From positions 1 to 27,945 of the forward strand of contig JADJGZ010000039.1 of assembly GCA_016707785.1 (NCBI GenBank): DNA of 27,945 nucleotides, read 5' to 3'. A model generated the notes under the pieces. That model was not told where the DNA came from and searched no databases. It was given only the letters and a program-made list of their open reading frames with translations. The DNA comes from Bacteroidales bacterium. Its GTDB lineage: Bacteria; Bacteroidota; Bacteroidia; Bacteroidales; UBA4417. How positions within the stretch are numbered: position 1 is the first letter of the stretch; every line of letters begins with the position of its first letter. Both the position numbers and the translations under genes were made by a program. Of this stretch, positions 16,850-25,684 are shown piece by piece.

Positions 16850-16899
16850 GCTGTTAATAGAGGGAAATAACTCGCAGAGTTATTCTCGCTATTAACAGC
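16850..16899. terminator. Long hairpin inside IS3, T-rich tail on plus strand
   Basis: GCTGTTAATAG (16850-16860) pairs with CTATTAACAGC (16889-16899), and inside it ATAACTC pairs with GAGTTAT around GCA. TTTTCTTTTTT follows on the plus strand. It would stop transcription entering the IS from the flanking T9SS gene and would protect orfB from antisense reading; it also lies downstream of orfB. Confidence 0.6.
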
Positions 16900-16939
16900 T
16901 TTTCTTTTTTGGTTCTTTTTTCTTTTGTTCATAACTTTC

Positions 16940-17800
16940 TTAAGCGGCTACTTTGTATAAATGCACAGGACTTACCCGTCCAATTCCCTGATGTGGCTTT
17001 TTATTATTGTATGTATTGAAAAAGCCTCCCAACCCTATAAACAACAGAGTTCCACTGTCAACGGGATGTAAATAAACATAATCTTGTTTTACTGTACGCC
17101 AGAGCCGTTCGATAAAAATGTTGTCAATGGCCCTTCCTTTGCCGTCCATGCTTATTTTTATTCCTGCATTTTCCACATATTCCGTCCACAATGCACAAGT
17201 GAACTGGCTGCCTTGATCAGAGTTGATAATCTCTGGCTTACCATGACTCTCTATAGCTTGTTTAAATACCTCCAGCGTGTTTTCTGCATCCAGGGTATTG
17301 AATACGTCCCAGCCAACTACATACCGACTGTACAGGTCAATTATGGCAGTAAGATACATAAACCCGCCAGTCATCGGTATATATGTTATATCGACCGCCC
17401 AAACCTGGTTAGGCCTCACTGCTTTGAGCCCTCTTAAAAGATAAGGTCGGATATATTTGGCACTGCCAAGCTTGCTCAAGTTTCGTTTGGGATATATTGC
17501 CATCAGCCCCATTTTCCGAAGCAATCTGCGAACCCGTTTAACATTTGCCAAAAATCCGCATAAAAACAAAAAATCCTGCATTTGAAGCACACCATAGGTT
17601 GGATGATCCAGGTAGTACTCATCCATCAACCGCATGAATTCAAGGTTTTCCACTGATTCACCCACCCTCTGATAATACATATTACTGCGACTTATATCCA
17701 AAAGATCACATTGACATCGGATGCTTATATTCTTGTTTTCAGCAATATAACTCATGAGCTCTTTCACTGACCTGCCATTTTTGAAATTTTTTTTAGCCAA
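16940..17800 (-). CDS. IS3-family transposase OrfB (integrase domain)
   Basis: 286 residues in the -1 frame of orfA, made as an OrfAB fusion by frameshifting. It has an HTH_21-like N-terminal part (YYLDHPTYG, RRLLRKMGL), then the rve integrase core with D137 (WAVDITYI), D195 (INSDQGSQF) and E231 (FIERLWRTVK), spacing D-N35-E as in IS3. The C-terminus has the usual YNNKKPHQGIGRVSP. No lesion is seen, so the element may be active. The TTG-initiated form from 17800 is only a formal start. Confidence 0.92.
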   Translation of the reverse strand: MAKKNFKNGRSVKELMSYIAENKNISIRCQCDLLDISRSNMYYQRVGESVENLEFMRLMDEYYLDHPTYGVLQMQDFLFLCGFLANVKRVRRLLRKMGLMAIYPKRNLSKLGSAKYIRPYLLRGLKAVRPNQVWAVDITYIPMTGGFMYLTAIIDLYSRYVVGWDVFNTLDAENTLEVFKQAIESHGKPEIINSDQGSQFTCALWTEYVENAGIKISMDGKGRAIDNIFIERLWRTVKQDYVYLHPVDSGTLLFIGLGGFFNTYNNKKPHQGIGRVSPVHLYKVAA

Positions 17801-18051
17801 TCACGCTCCACTTCGAGTCGTCCGATCTTAGCAAACAGTTTTTCTCTTTCTGCCTCAAAGTTATCTTCTGGACGGGAAGTCTCAAAGATTTCCGAAGATC
17901 TCTCTACAAATTCCTGCTTCCATTTTGAGATCATGTTAGGATGAACCTCAAATCGCTTGGCTAATTCTGACATTGATTCCCGCTCTTTGAGCGCTTCGAT
18001 TGCCACTTGAGCCTTAAAGGCTGCGGTAAATTTTCTTCTTTTTGCTTTCAT
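17764..18051 (-). CDS. IS3-family OrfA (HTH DNA-binding protein)
   Basis: 95 residues from the ATG at 18051. The helix-turn-helix of HTH_Tnp_1 type is RKFTAAFKAQVAIEALKERE followed by LAKRFEVHPNMISKWKQEF, and a leucine-zipper-like helix EREKLFAKIGRLEVERDWLKK ends it. It binds the IS ends and, alone, usually represses; the fusion with OrfB is the transposase. The stop is at 17764-17766, downstream of the slippery run, so both products can be made. Confidence 0.9.
   Translation of the reverse strand: MKAKRRKFTAAFKAQVAIEALKERESMSELAKRFEVHPNMISKWKQEFVERSSEIFETSRPEDNFEAEREKLFAKIGRLEVERDWLKKISKMAGQ
17787..17794 (-). promoter_or_regulatory. A8 slippery site for -1 frameshifting orfA/orfB
   Basis: On the minus strand the run is A8, read in orfA as CTA-AAA-AAA-ATT and in orfB as GCT-AAA-AAA-AAT. 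It contains the A-AAA-AAA heptamer used for -1 frameshifting in many IS3 elements, and orfB is exactly the -1 frame. Confidence 0.75.
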
Positions 18052-18112
18052 AATCCACGGTTAAATTACTATAAATTTTCACCTTAACTCCTGGTCTGAA
18101 ATTTGGGGAGTA

Positions 18113-18143
18113 TTATACAAAGCCACATCGCCTAGCCCGAAAA
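18113..18143. repeat. Tail of repeat A, copy 1, beyond the IS3
   Basis: CAAAGCCACATCGCC-AGCCCGAAAACGTT here aligns with GAAAGCCAATCGCC-AGCCTGAAACCGTT at 23043-23070, the end of repeat A copy 2. This shows that the IS3 interrupts repeat A and that A runs directly into repeat B. Confidence 0.65.
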
Positions 18144-18272
18144 CGTTGTGGGCAACCAGAACAAACCGAAAAATAAACATTCGCCCTTAATTGAAAAAAA
18201 AATGCCCACCGCACAAAAGCAAAAGTTTGCCAGCCCTTCCCGCTTAGCTTCCCTTCGCTGCCAAACACTTGC
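18144..18272. repeat. Repeat B, copy 2
   Basis: Aligns with 13591-13717 from CGTTGTG to CCAAACACTTGC. It lies directly after the end of repeat A copy 1 and before the second gene pair for exported proteins. GCCTAAC follows at 18285-18291. Confidence 0.8.
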
Positions 18273-18773
18273 TTTTTACCCACCCGCCTAACACTTTGAA
18301 ATTGCGGTTCATGATAAATTGAGTGTTTGTGGTTATATGAGTTCAGCCCTCCGAATCCCTTCGGTTTGGGTTATCCCTCATGAGCCGGGGGGGTAGGATT
18401 TGATGGTCGGGGAGAGCGAAGATATTGGAGGATAAAAATGGAATTGTCAGAATCAATCAATCTTTAAAAACCTGTATGGATATTGAATGCCATATTTAGA
18501 TTCAAACTATATAACTGAATCTACTTGCTTTTCACATCTATTTGAACTACATTCGTAGTGATTATTTCAAATTGAATTTTCGGATTACTGTATTCTGTTA
18601 ATGAGTTTTATAAATATAAGTAAATTTATTGACCTCCCATGGAATGCACTCCATAGTGAGTGTTATATTGAATTTGTAATTATATTTGAGTCGAGAGAAG
18701 ACGATCATCCACCTTAGAGTTATGATTTGCTCACTGTTAGTTTCTTTTATTATAGACAATTAAATCAGTTTTT
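18273..18773. other. Long AT-rich intergenic region
   Basis: About 500 bases without a credible gene. Visible items are a small hairpin-like CCGAATCCCTTCGG near 18352, a G7 run near 18388-18394, and TGGAATGCACTCCA near 18650-18663. It probably carries the promoter of the next gene pair, but no clear TAnnTTTG box with a spaced TTG was found close to 18774. Confidence 0.4.
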
Positions 18774-19211
18774 ATGAAAAATCTATTTATTACTTTGAGC
18801 CTAATTGGTCTTGCTTGTCTTTCGGTAAGTGCTCAATTCACTACAGTTCCTGTTAAATTATGGGGCGATTGTATGTCTGCTAATTCAAATTCAAGATATA
18901 GAATAAAGGTTGAAATTCTAAATATAACAACAGGAAACCCAGCAATAACCCCCGTGGTTGTAAATTACAACACTGAAGGTTTCCCTACTACTGTACCCGT
19001 ATCTGTTCCAATTTATCAGACAGCTTGTACTCCTGATGGAAATACTAATATTTATAAAGTAATCGTTTCTGCAGCAAAATATTGGGTTACGGATGGACAT
19101 GTTGAATGCTTAGGAAAAGCAGACGATCAACCTGAAATGACTTGTTATCAATTAATAAATGTATTACCTACTTACAACTCACCGACTGGGATTTTGGTTC
19201 ATTTGGAATAA
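18774..19211 (+). CDS. Small exported protein of unknown function
   Basis: 145 residues with a Sec signal peptide (MKNLFITLSLIGLACLSVSA, probably cut near AQ-FT). The mature part of ~125 residues is beta-rich, with four cysteines (DCMS, TACTPDG, VECLG, MTCYQ) that could form two disulfides. There is no sorting domain or lipobox. It ends 14 bases before the ATG of the 1168-residue T9SS protein, so the two are probably co-transcribed. No family is recognised. Confidence 0.78.
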   Translation: MKNLFITLSLIGLACLSVSAQFTTVPVKLWGDCMSANSNSRYRIKVEILNITTGNPAITPVVVNYNTEGFPTTVPVSVPIYQTACTPDGNTNIYKVIVSAAKYWVTDGHVECLGKADDQPEMTCYQLINVLPTYNSPTGILVHLE

Positions 19212-19225
19212 TTATTAAACAGATT

Positions 19226-22200
19226 ATGATTCAACCATTACTTTGTTTCAAAATAATTTCAATTTTTCTATTGACAATAATTTCTATTGGATCTTATTCT
19301 CAAAAGACAGCAAATCATTGGTTTATCGATAGTAATGTAGGTCTCAATTTCAATTCTGGCGTAGCTGTACCTGAAAATAATGGTCAAATTACCGCTGGAA
19401 ATGGAGGTTCAGCCTGTATAAGTGACACAAACGGCAATTTACTCTTTTACACCAATGGAGAGTTTATTTGGAATAAGAATCATCAAGTAATGTTGAATGG
19501 CGCAGGATTGAGCGGTTCTGGAAGCGCCTCTCAACCTGCGCTTATATTGAAACTGCCAGGTTCCCAAACAAAATTTTATGTTTTTACAGTTGGAAGTAAA
19601 TATGGCAATCTCAATGGTTTGCATTATAATGTAATTGATTTGTCATTAGATGGTGGTTTAGGTGGAATAGTAACAGGACAAAAAGATATTGCAATTCTTG
19701 CAGGTAGTGATGCAAACGAAGTAATAACCGGTTATAAACACGCTAATGGTAATGATTACTGGATAATCGTGCGTAAATTCAACAATGATAAATTTGCAGT
19801 ATTTAAGTTTACAAGTGCAGGGATTGATGTAAATCCAATATTTAGTCAAACAAGGTATATAACAACAACTGCTATTACAAGGCCAATGAGATGTTCTCCA
19901 GATGGTCATTTACTCCTTTGTCCATTTGCGACTACTTCATCATCAAGTAATTCAGAAGATATAGAGATCTGTGATTTCAATTCTCAAACAGGAGCAATAA
20001 CTTTTAAATATACATTGAAAGAATCTTCATTGGGGGTGACATTAGCCGATATGGAAATTTCACCTGATTCAAAGTTGCTGTATTGTGTTTTTCCGTATTC
20101 AGACAGTCCTCCTCAACAGCATATTTATCAATATGATTTGACTCAATCTGATTCATTAAATCTACTTCTATCTAAAATAATTATTTCAGGAAATGCAGGC
20201 TTAATGCAGCTTGCACCTGATGGGAAAATCTATTCAAGAAGTTATGATTATTCAACAGGAATAGCAATGTTTCCAGATTCGTTAAGCGTTATAAACAAAC
20301 CCTGGGTCAGGGGATCTGGTTGTGACTTTCAATTTGCAGCAGTATATCTTGGAGGCCCTATAGCTGATGCTGGATTCCCCAATTTCATGCAGGAACAATT
20401 GTTTCGCTTTGTTTGGACTGGTGGAACCTGTGCAGGTGTTCCATTTTATTTTCGTCACCGGTTTATCCCGGAACCCGACAGCATCCACTGGGATTTCGGA
20501 GATCCCGGTTCAGGAGTAGCCAATACCAGCACAGCGCATAACCCTACACACATCTTTTCCACTGGTGGCATTTATGAGGTTTACACTTATGTGAAGTACC
20601 CCAATGGCCGCATCGAAGAAACTTCCCGGAAAGTGGAAGTGCTGGCTAAACCCTATCCAAACCTTGGACCGGATACATTGGTATGCCTGGGTGCAGATGT
20701 TACCCTTACCCCTGGCAGCGGATTTGCAGGCTACTTCTGGAATGGAGCCATTATGCCCGGCAATCCCACTTACCTTGCTACCGATACAGGCACATACATA
20801 GTCCGGGTAAAAAACGGGTTGGGCTGCTTCAATTCAGACACTATAAGGGTATCACAGAGGCCTGTTCCTCTCCTGGATGAATCCTTGCTCAACATTGCTC
20901 CAACTACCTGCAGTGGGACCACCGGGGCAATTACAGGGTTACAAATTATTGGTCAACCTCCATTCTCCTATCAATGGACGACTTCTGGTATTCCTTTTAG
21001 TGACTCAATAGACATTTATCACCTGGGAACGGGTCTTTATGAATTAAGCGTAACAGATGGTTATGGCTGCACTAACCTGATAGAATCTTATGCCATCAGC
21101 GATGCAGGTTTTTTACTGATTGAAACGGCTTCTGCTACTCCTTCCTATTGCGGGAACAATGATGGAACCCTACTTATAAAAGCCGTTTCTGGTTTAGGAA
21201 AAATGCTTCAATACTTTATCAAATCAGGAAACGATACGCTTTCACAATGGTCTGACGGGCAATTTACATCCTTATCACCAGGCACCTATTATTGTTGGGT
21301 AAGCGATTCCAGCGGATGCAGTTCCTATTATTCCAGTTCATTGGTGATCTCTGACCTTTCTGCACCGATTATTATCTCCGTGACTTCAACCCCGGAAATG
21401 GCCACCACTTCTGACGGAACAATTACTGTGAATGCCTTCGGAATGGGTCTGACCTATTCTCTAAACGGAGCGTTGCCGATAACCAACGGTAACTTTACGG
21501 GTCTTAGTACAGGGAATTATACCATCAAAGTCACCAATCCTGCGGGTTGCGATACTACTTTTTCAATTCTTGTTGGTCATGAATCCGGGATTCATTTGTC
21601 AGCGATTGCAGGGAATGGTTCTGCCTGCCTGGGGAATGTTGCCAAAGCACCTTTACTGGTCAATCATTTCACGAATGTCCAGGCATTTAACGCTTCATTG
21701 AACTATGAGAAATTGTTTGTGACCTGTATTGGTTACATCCCGAATCCTCTGCCTCAATTAGCCGATTCACTGGATGTAATACTTTTCCCTGCCAACGGGA
21801 CTATCCAGGCTGTTTGGAAAGGAAATCAACCTTTATCTCTGCCAGATAGTTCTGAGCTGTTGAAACTTATTTTTAGTTCAATTCTGCCGGGAAATGCTCT
21901 TCTGCTCTGGGATGTGAGTCCATCGGTAAGTCATTTTACCAATCCATCAGGTGATACTTTGAATGTAGATTATACTATGGGGACTGTCTTGGTAAGTAAG
22001 CCTCCAGAGATTCTGGATATTCCGGATCAAAAGATTTGTGAAGGTGAATTTTTCATGGTATGGCCAACAGTAAATGGTGGATCCGGGTCAGTTTCATATC
22101 AATGGCAGACACCTGCCGGACCCATTACCGGGCAGGAAATTCTGTCTAAAACAGCAACCCTTTCAGATGATGGGATTTACCAACTCATTACGACAGATAC

Positions 22201-22732
22201 CTTACATTGTGCGGATACAACTTCAACGAAAGTCGCGGTCATTCCAACCCCTGTGTCAGGTTTTACAAACGACACCGTATATTTCGATGAACAAACACGC
22301 CTGGAGGCTGCGCTGGGATATGATACCTATGCCTGGAATACAGGCGACAGCAGCTATTCTATCCTGGTGACTTCCGAAGGCTGGTATAAGGTCACAATGA
22401 AAACACCTGAAGGATGCGCGGCCATGGATTCGGTGATGATGTTCTATTCTTTTGCTCCGTTTAATATGCCCAATGCCTTCTCACCCAATGGGGATGGAAA
22501 GAATGACATGTTCAGGCCGGTAACGGTTCCGGAGAAAATCAGCTCTTTCACCATGTACATATACAACCGCTGGGGACAACAGGTATTTGCCACGAAAGAT
22601 TTGGGTACCGGTTGGGATGGCAGCATTGATGGAAGTCCTGCGCCGATAGGAGTTTATACTTTTATAATCAGTTATAGCAATGCGGTCGGGGAATCAAGAA
22701 AAAAGAACGGAACTGTTACATTAGTTCGATAA
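19226..22732 (+). CDS. Large secreted multidomain protein, T9SS type B sorting domain
   Basis: 1168 residues from the ATG at 19226, which begins a signal peptide (FKIISIFLLTIISIGSYSQ); the frame is open further upstream to 19142, overlapping the previous gene. Order: a ~375-residue N-terminal propeller-like region with recurring DTNGNLLFYTNG, SPDSKLLY and APDGKIY words; a PKD domain about 392-471 with WDFGDPG at 422-428 and HIFSTGGIYEV; several Ig-like or SprB-like repeats (CSGTTGAITGL, PSYCGNNDGTLLI, LSTGNYTIKVTN); a cohesin-like part about 790-920; an Ig-like piece (YQWQTPAGP); and a gliding-motility-associated (type B) C-terminal domain about 1081-1168 (NAFSPNGDGKND, YNRWGQQVF). The protein is exported and surface-bound or secreted, probably adhesive. 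Base composition changes sharply near residue 385. Confidence 0.88.
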   Translation: MIQPLLCFKIISIFLLTIISIGSYSQKTANHWFIDSNVGLNFNSGVAVPENNGQITAGNGGSACISDTNGNLLFYTNGEFIWNKNHQVMLNGAGLSGSGSASQPALILKLPGSQTKFYVFTVGSKYGNLNGLHYNVIDLSLDGGLGGIVTGQKDIAILAGSDANEVITGYKHANGNDYWIIVRKFNNDKFAVFKFTSAGIDVNPIFSQTRYITTTAITRPMRCSPDGHLLLCPFATTSSSSNSEDIEICDFNSQTGAITFKYTLKESSLGVTLADMEISPDSKLLYCVFPYSDSPPQQHIYQYDLTQSDSLNLLLSKIIISGNAGLMQLAPDGKIYSRSYDYSTGIAMFPDSLSVINKPWVRGSGCDFQFAAVYLGGPIADAGFPNFMQEQLFRFVWTGGTCAGVPFYFRHRFIPEPDSIHWDFGDPGSGVANTSTAHNPTHIFSTGGIYEVYTYVKYPNGRIEETSRKVEVLAKPYPNLGPDTLVCLGADVTLTPGSGFAGYFWNGAIMPGNPTYLATDTGTYIVRVKNGLGCFNSDTIRVSQRPVPLLDESLLNIAPTTCSGTTGAITGLQIIGQPPFSYQWTTSGIPFSDSIDIYHLGTGLYELSVTDGYGCTNLIESYAISDAGFLLIETASATPSYCGNNDGTLLIKAVSGLGKMLQYFIKSGNDTLSQWSDGQFTSLSPGTYYCWVSDSSGCSSYYSSSLVISDLSAPIIISVTSTPEMATTSDGTITVNAFGMGLTYSLNGALPITNGNFTGLSTGNYTIKVTNPAGCDTTFSILVGHESGIHLSAIAGNGSACLGNVAKAPLLVNHFTNVQAFNASLNYEKLFVTCIGYIPNPLPQLADSLDVILFPANGTIQAVWKGNQPLSLPDSSELLKLIFSSILPGNALLLWDVSPSVSHFTNPSGDTLNVDYTMGTVLVSKPPEILDIPDQKICEGEFFMVWPTVNGGSGSVSYQWQTPAGPITGQEILSKTATLSDDGIYQLITTDTLHCADTTSTKVAVIPTPVSGFTNDTVYFDEQTRLEAALGYDTYAWNTGDSSYSILVTSEGWYKVTMKTPEGCAAMDSVMMFYSFAPFNMPNAFSPNGDGKNDMFRPVTVPEKISSFTMYIYNRWGQQVFATKDLGTGWDGSIDGSPAPIGVYTFIISYSNAVGESRKKNGTVTLVR

Positions 22733-22838
22733 AAATGCAAGATTATTAAATACGTTTTAAGAATAAGTCATCAAAAAGAAAATATTAGAAAGAAGAAATT
22801 ATTAATCTTTGAGTATTCAAAACTACTTTCCACCCTAT

Positions 22839-23070
22839 GCTTTCAGGCACATGCCACAAACGCACAAGGCCAGCCCACAATTCTAATTTGTGGCAAGAGC
22901 CTTCCAGCCCGCCCCGCCCTAACTTTCGAGTTTACTATACTTGATAGATCAATAAAAAGAATAAATTTGAGTTACGATAATAAGGGCAGCACACAACCCG
23001 GGCTAAGCGATCATGGCTTTGCCAGCGCACAAGGCCCACCAGAAAGCCAATCGCCAGCCTGAAACCGTTC
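22839..23070. repeat. Repeat A, copy 2 (uninterrupted)
   Basis: Left block 22839-22913, unrelated AT-rich spacer 22914-22983, right block 22984-23023, then a tail ending GAAACCGTT near 23070. It contains the perfect inverted pair TGCCACAAA (22852-22860) / TTTGTGGCA (22887-22895). It lies between the T9SS type B gene and the TonB-C gene, whose ATG is only ~20 bases past the tail. No repeat B follows here. Confidence 0.85.
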
Positions 23071-23090
23071 ATAATTCAATTTGAAAAGAA

Positions 23091-23732
23091 ATGAAATTAC
23101 TGCCTACACTAATGATTTTTTTGAGTTATGTTATACAAGCCCGGGCTCAAGACACAACTTATTTTGATAGCAAAGGAATCAAGACTTTTTGTTGGGATTC
23201 CGCTTATACATATAATGTAGTAATTAAAAAAAACAACGGCAGACAGACGAATAATGTGTTTTATAAATCTGGCCAGCCTATTTCATCTGTCCAAATGAAA
23301 GCAAAAGACTTAGATGGTTCTTTAATAACATATTGGAGTAACGGAAATATTAAAAGATCCGATATTTATGAGAATAACAAGTTTATATCAGGAAAATGCT
23401 TTGACGAGAATGGCAATCAAATTAAACACTTTGATTTTGAAATAAGTCCTCAGTTCCCGGGTGGCAACGAACAATTACATAACTATATTTATAAGCGTGT
23501 TAATCAATGGAATACCGGTTCTGTAAAAGGAGTAATCTTAGTAAACTTTGTAGTTATGAAAGATGGGAGTATATCTGAAATTAAAATAATTGAAGGAATT
23601 AATAAAGAATTGGATGAGAAAGCTATAAAGCTAGTAAGCAACATGCCAAAATGGAATGCAGGTCAACAAGATGGAAATAAAGTAAATGTTCTATTTAATC
23701 TGCCAATTCGTATTAACAGCTATAGCCGTTAA
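23091..23732 (+). CDS. Exported TonB C-terminal domain protein with MORN-like part
   Basis: 213 residues. The signal peptide is MKLLPTLMIFLSYVIQARAQ. Residues about 65-115 carry MORN/YwqK-like strands (DLDGSLITYWSNGNIKRSDIYENNKFISGKCFDENGNQI). The last ~90 residues form a TonB-C-type domain: FPGGNEQLHNYIYKRV, then VKGVILVNFVVMKDGSISEIKIIEGIN and AIKLVSNMPKWNAGQQDG, NVLFNLPIRI. There is no N-terminal membrane anchor beyond the signal and no proline-rich spanner, so it is unlikely to be a true energy transducer; many Bacteroidota proteins carry this domain on exported proteins of unknown role. AAAAAGCCTGGC, shared with the 489-604 palindrome, follows the stop. Confidence 0.85.
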   Translation: MKLLPTLMIFLSYVIQARAQDTTYFDSKGIKTFCWDSAYTYNVVIKKNNGRQTNNVFYKSGQPISSVQMKAKDLDGSLITYWSNGNIKRSDIYENNKFISGKCFDENGNQIKHFDFEISPQFPGGNEQLHNYIYKRVNQWNTGSVKGVILVNFVVMKDGSISEIKIIEGINKELDEKAIKLVSNMPKWNAGQQDGNKVNVLFNLPIRINSYSR

Positions 23733-23890
23733 AAAGCCTGGCCAGGTGCGGTCAGTGAATGATAGAGTAATTATTTAATAAAGCAGGCATATCTGGATAT
23801 GTTAAAAGTAGATGAAATGGGGAGGGTGGAGTTTTGTATATATTGTTGTTGACAATTATTCGTAATCAAAATTCTAAAAGGAAATCAATT

Positions 23891-24430
23891 ATGGCATTCG
23901 AAAATATTGAAGAGTTAGAACAGTCATTTATAGGTCGAACCCTTACCTCGATGAATTTCTATAATGTAAATGATGACTATTTCGTGTTCAATCCCGATAA
24001 CTTGGCAGTGATCGATGGAGGAATCGAATTAATATTCGAAGAAGGCCTTGTAGTAATTGCCTGGAATGCCGAACAGGAATTATTTGATGTCAGTACAAAT
24101 TCAATTAAATCATTGCTGGCAGATCTTGATTATTACCAGGTAGATTCTAGTGACCTTCCTCTTGGTCAACAGCTTTTGGGATCAAAGGTGGCCTCTTTGA
24201 AAGCAAAATGGAACTGGTACCAAAACCTTGATAGTGAATTGATGCCTGCAGGAGCGAAGCAATACATTCTTAATGAAGTCATATTTTCCTTTGAAAACGG
24301 CCACATATTTCAAGTTGCAACCATTAACTACACAATCGAAAACAGGAGTATTCAAAATGCTAAATTTGATAGCCAGGGTGAACTGCTTCTATCCGTTGAC
24401 CGTATTGTGGATATCGAAAGCGTCAGTTAA
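23891..24430 (+). CDS. Unknown 179-residue protein
   Basis: The chosen start is the ATG at 23891 with AAAGGA upstream; the frame stays open back to a TTG at 23834 without coding character. The protein is soluble and acidic with no signal peptide. Strands are visible (GRTLTSMNFYN, GIELIFEEGLVVIAWNAEQELF, KQYILNEVIFSFENGHIFQVATINYTI), suggesting a compact beta-rich fold with a helix SIKSLLADLDYY. It resembles in style small cytoplasmic immunity-type proteins, but no family can be named. It stands alone between two palindromic spacers. Confidence 0.7.
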   Translation: MAFENIEELEQSFIGRTLTSMNFYNVNDDYFVFNPDNLAVIDGGIELIFEEGLVVIAWNAEQELFDVSTNSIKSLLADLDYYQVDSSDLPLGQQLLGSKVASLKAKWNWYQNLDSELMPAGAKQYILNEVIFSFENGHIFQVATINYTIENRSIQNAKFDSQGELLLSVDRIVDIESVS

Positions 24431-24436
24431 CTTCAC

Positions 24437-24539
24437 CTACCAGCAATTGCCGGTTCTGCGGTTTATTGAAGATTTGTGCCGGAAGGAAGTTCAGCGATAT
24501 TTTTGAAAAGTAGTGCAAGATGCCCCCAACTGCTGGTAG
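24437..24539. repeat. 103-bp palindrome after the 179-residue gene
   Basis: CTACCAGCAATTG (24437-24449) pairs with CAACTGCTGGTAG (24527-24539), 12 of 13 bases, around a 77-bp centre that holds a second near-repeat (GCCGGTTCTGCGG; TGTGCCGGAAGG). It begins seven bases after the gene's stop. Confidence 0.55.
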
Positions 24540-24634
24540 CTGCAAACCATTTTGACTTATGTCAAACAAGCCAAAGCCTCCTGACAAAGTGATTTCCTGT
24601 GAGCTGTTTATCTTTATTTCAAACTCGTACATTA

Positions 24635-25513
24635 ATGAATAAAAACGCAGTTTTATTTATCGTCATTGCTTTACTTTTGTCAAATGTAAACAAGGCTCAA
24701 ACACTGGAAAGAATGAAAGCTAAGCAAATCACAATCCGGGACAGGCAGGTTGAAATCAGTTATTTTCAGCAAGGACAAGGCGACACAGCCGTTCTGTTTT
24801 TACATGGCTGGTGTATCAATGGATCTTATTGGGAAAACCAGCTGGAATATTTTTCCAAAAATTACAATGTTTTTGCCATTGACTTGCCGGGTTTTGGCAG
24901 TTCCAAAGCCGAAAGAACCAACTGGACAGTTGAGGAATATGCCAATGATGTTATAGCATTCATTGATGCAATGAATCTCAAAAATGTTGTTATCGTAGCA
25001 CATTCAATGGCTGGTGAAATAATGCTGCAAACGGCACTTGGCAACAATTCCAAAATAGCCGGGATTGTTGGTATTGATAATTTTAAATTTATTGATGTTT
25101 CATTTACTCCGGAACAGATGAAACAAATGACCGACTTCTTCCCAATGCTGCAAAACGACTTTAAAAATTCTGCGCCAGTTTATGCTGATATGATGCTATT
25201 TCACCCAACAACTTCAAAGGAAGTGAAAGACAGGGTGAAAACTGATTTTGCAAATGCGGATCCTGTTATTGGCTATGGAACTTTTATGAACCAGATGCAA
25301 TATGCTTTTGGCGATGCTCAAAGATTGGAACAGCTTGATTATAGATTGTATTTAATTAATAGTGACAGCTTTCCAACCAATGATATAGGGCTGAAAAATC
25401 ATTGTAACGAAAATTTTCAGGTTGAAACAATCCCGTCAACAGGACATTATCCAATGATAGAAAAACCGGCTGAATTTAATTTGATTCTGGAAAAGGTTTT
25501 GAAAAGTCTGTAG
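24635..25513 (+). CDS. Exported alpha/beta hydrolase
   Basis: 292 residues from the ATG at 24635, giving the signal peptide MNKNAVLFIVIALLLSNVNKAQ; the frame is open to 24599 upstream without a better start. The fold is alpha/beta hydrolase: oxyanion region FLHGWCINGSYW, strand DLPGFGSSK, nucleophile elbow AHSMAG with S124, catalytic His H271 in STGHYP, and an acid probably in LINSDSFPTND. The elbow is A-x-S-x-A rather than G-x-S-x-G. Cap-region helices lie between about 150 and 235. Likely periplasmic. The substrate cannot be told; by resemblance it is in the broad esterase/haloalkane-dehalogenase-like group. It is transcribed alone as far as visible. Confidence 0.87.
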   Translation: MNKNAVLFIVIALLLSNVNKAQTLERMKAKQITIRDRQVEISYFQQGQGDTAVLFLHGWCINGSYWENQLEYFSKNYNVFAIDLPGFGSSKAERTNWTVEEYANDVIAFIDAMNLKNVVIVAHSMAGEIMLQTALGNNSKIAGIVGIDNFKFIDVSFTPEQMKQMTDFFPMLQNDFKNSAPVYADMMLFHPTTSKEVKDRVKTDFANADPVIGYGTFMNQMQYAFGDAQRLEQLDYRLYLINSDSFPTNDIGLKNHCNENFQVETIPSTGHYPMIEKPAEFNLILEKVLKSL

Positions 25514-25684
25514 TAAACGGTTAACACCTGGTTTTAAAGCATAATGGGATAATATGTTAAGGCGCTTTTTGGATTCTTAATGTGATTGTTTTAAGTTGTA
25601 CAGACTTTCCCTGTATACCACACAGTTTCATGCAAGCTACGATGGTATTAGTATGATGAATAAAAAGAATTTAATTATTAAGCA

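Larger units (their letters stand above)
16779..18112 (-). mobile_element. IS3-family insertion sequence
   Basis: The ends are imperfect inverted repeats: TACTCCCCATTTCTTAGACCAG at the low end and CTGGTCTGAAATTTGGGGAGTA at the high end. Between them on the minus strand lie orfA and orfB with a frameshift site, both apparently intact. It splits intergenic repeat A: the repeat sequence before 16779 and after 18112 together aligns with the uninterrupted copy at 22984-23065. The exact outer base and target duplication are not clear by eye. Confidence 0.85.

Noticed and set aside
24273..24506. Open frame overlapping the 179-residue gene
   Set aside because: It is a shadow frame of the gene at 23891 running into the downstream palindrome.
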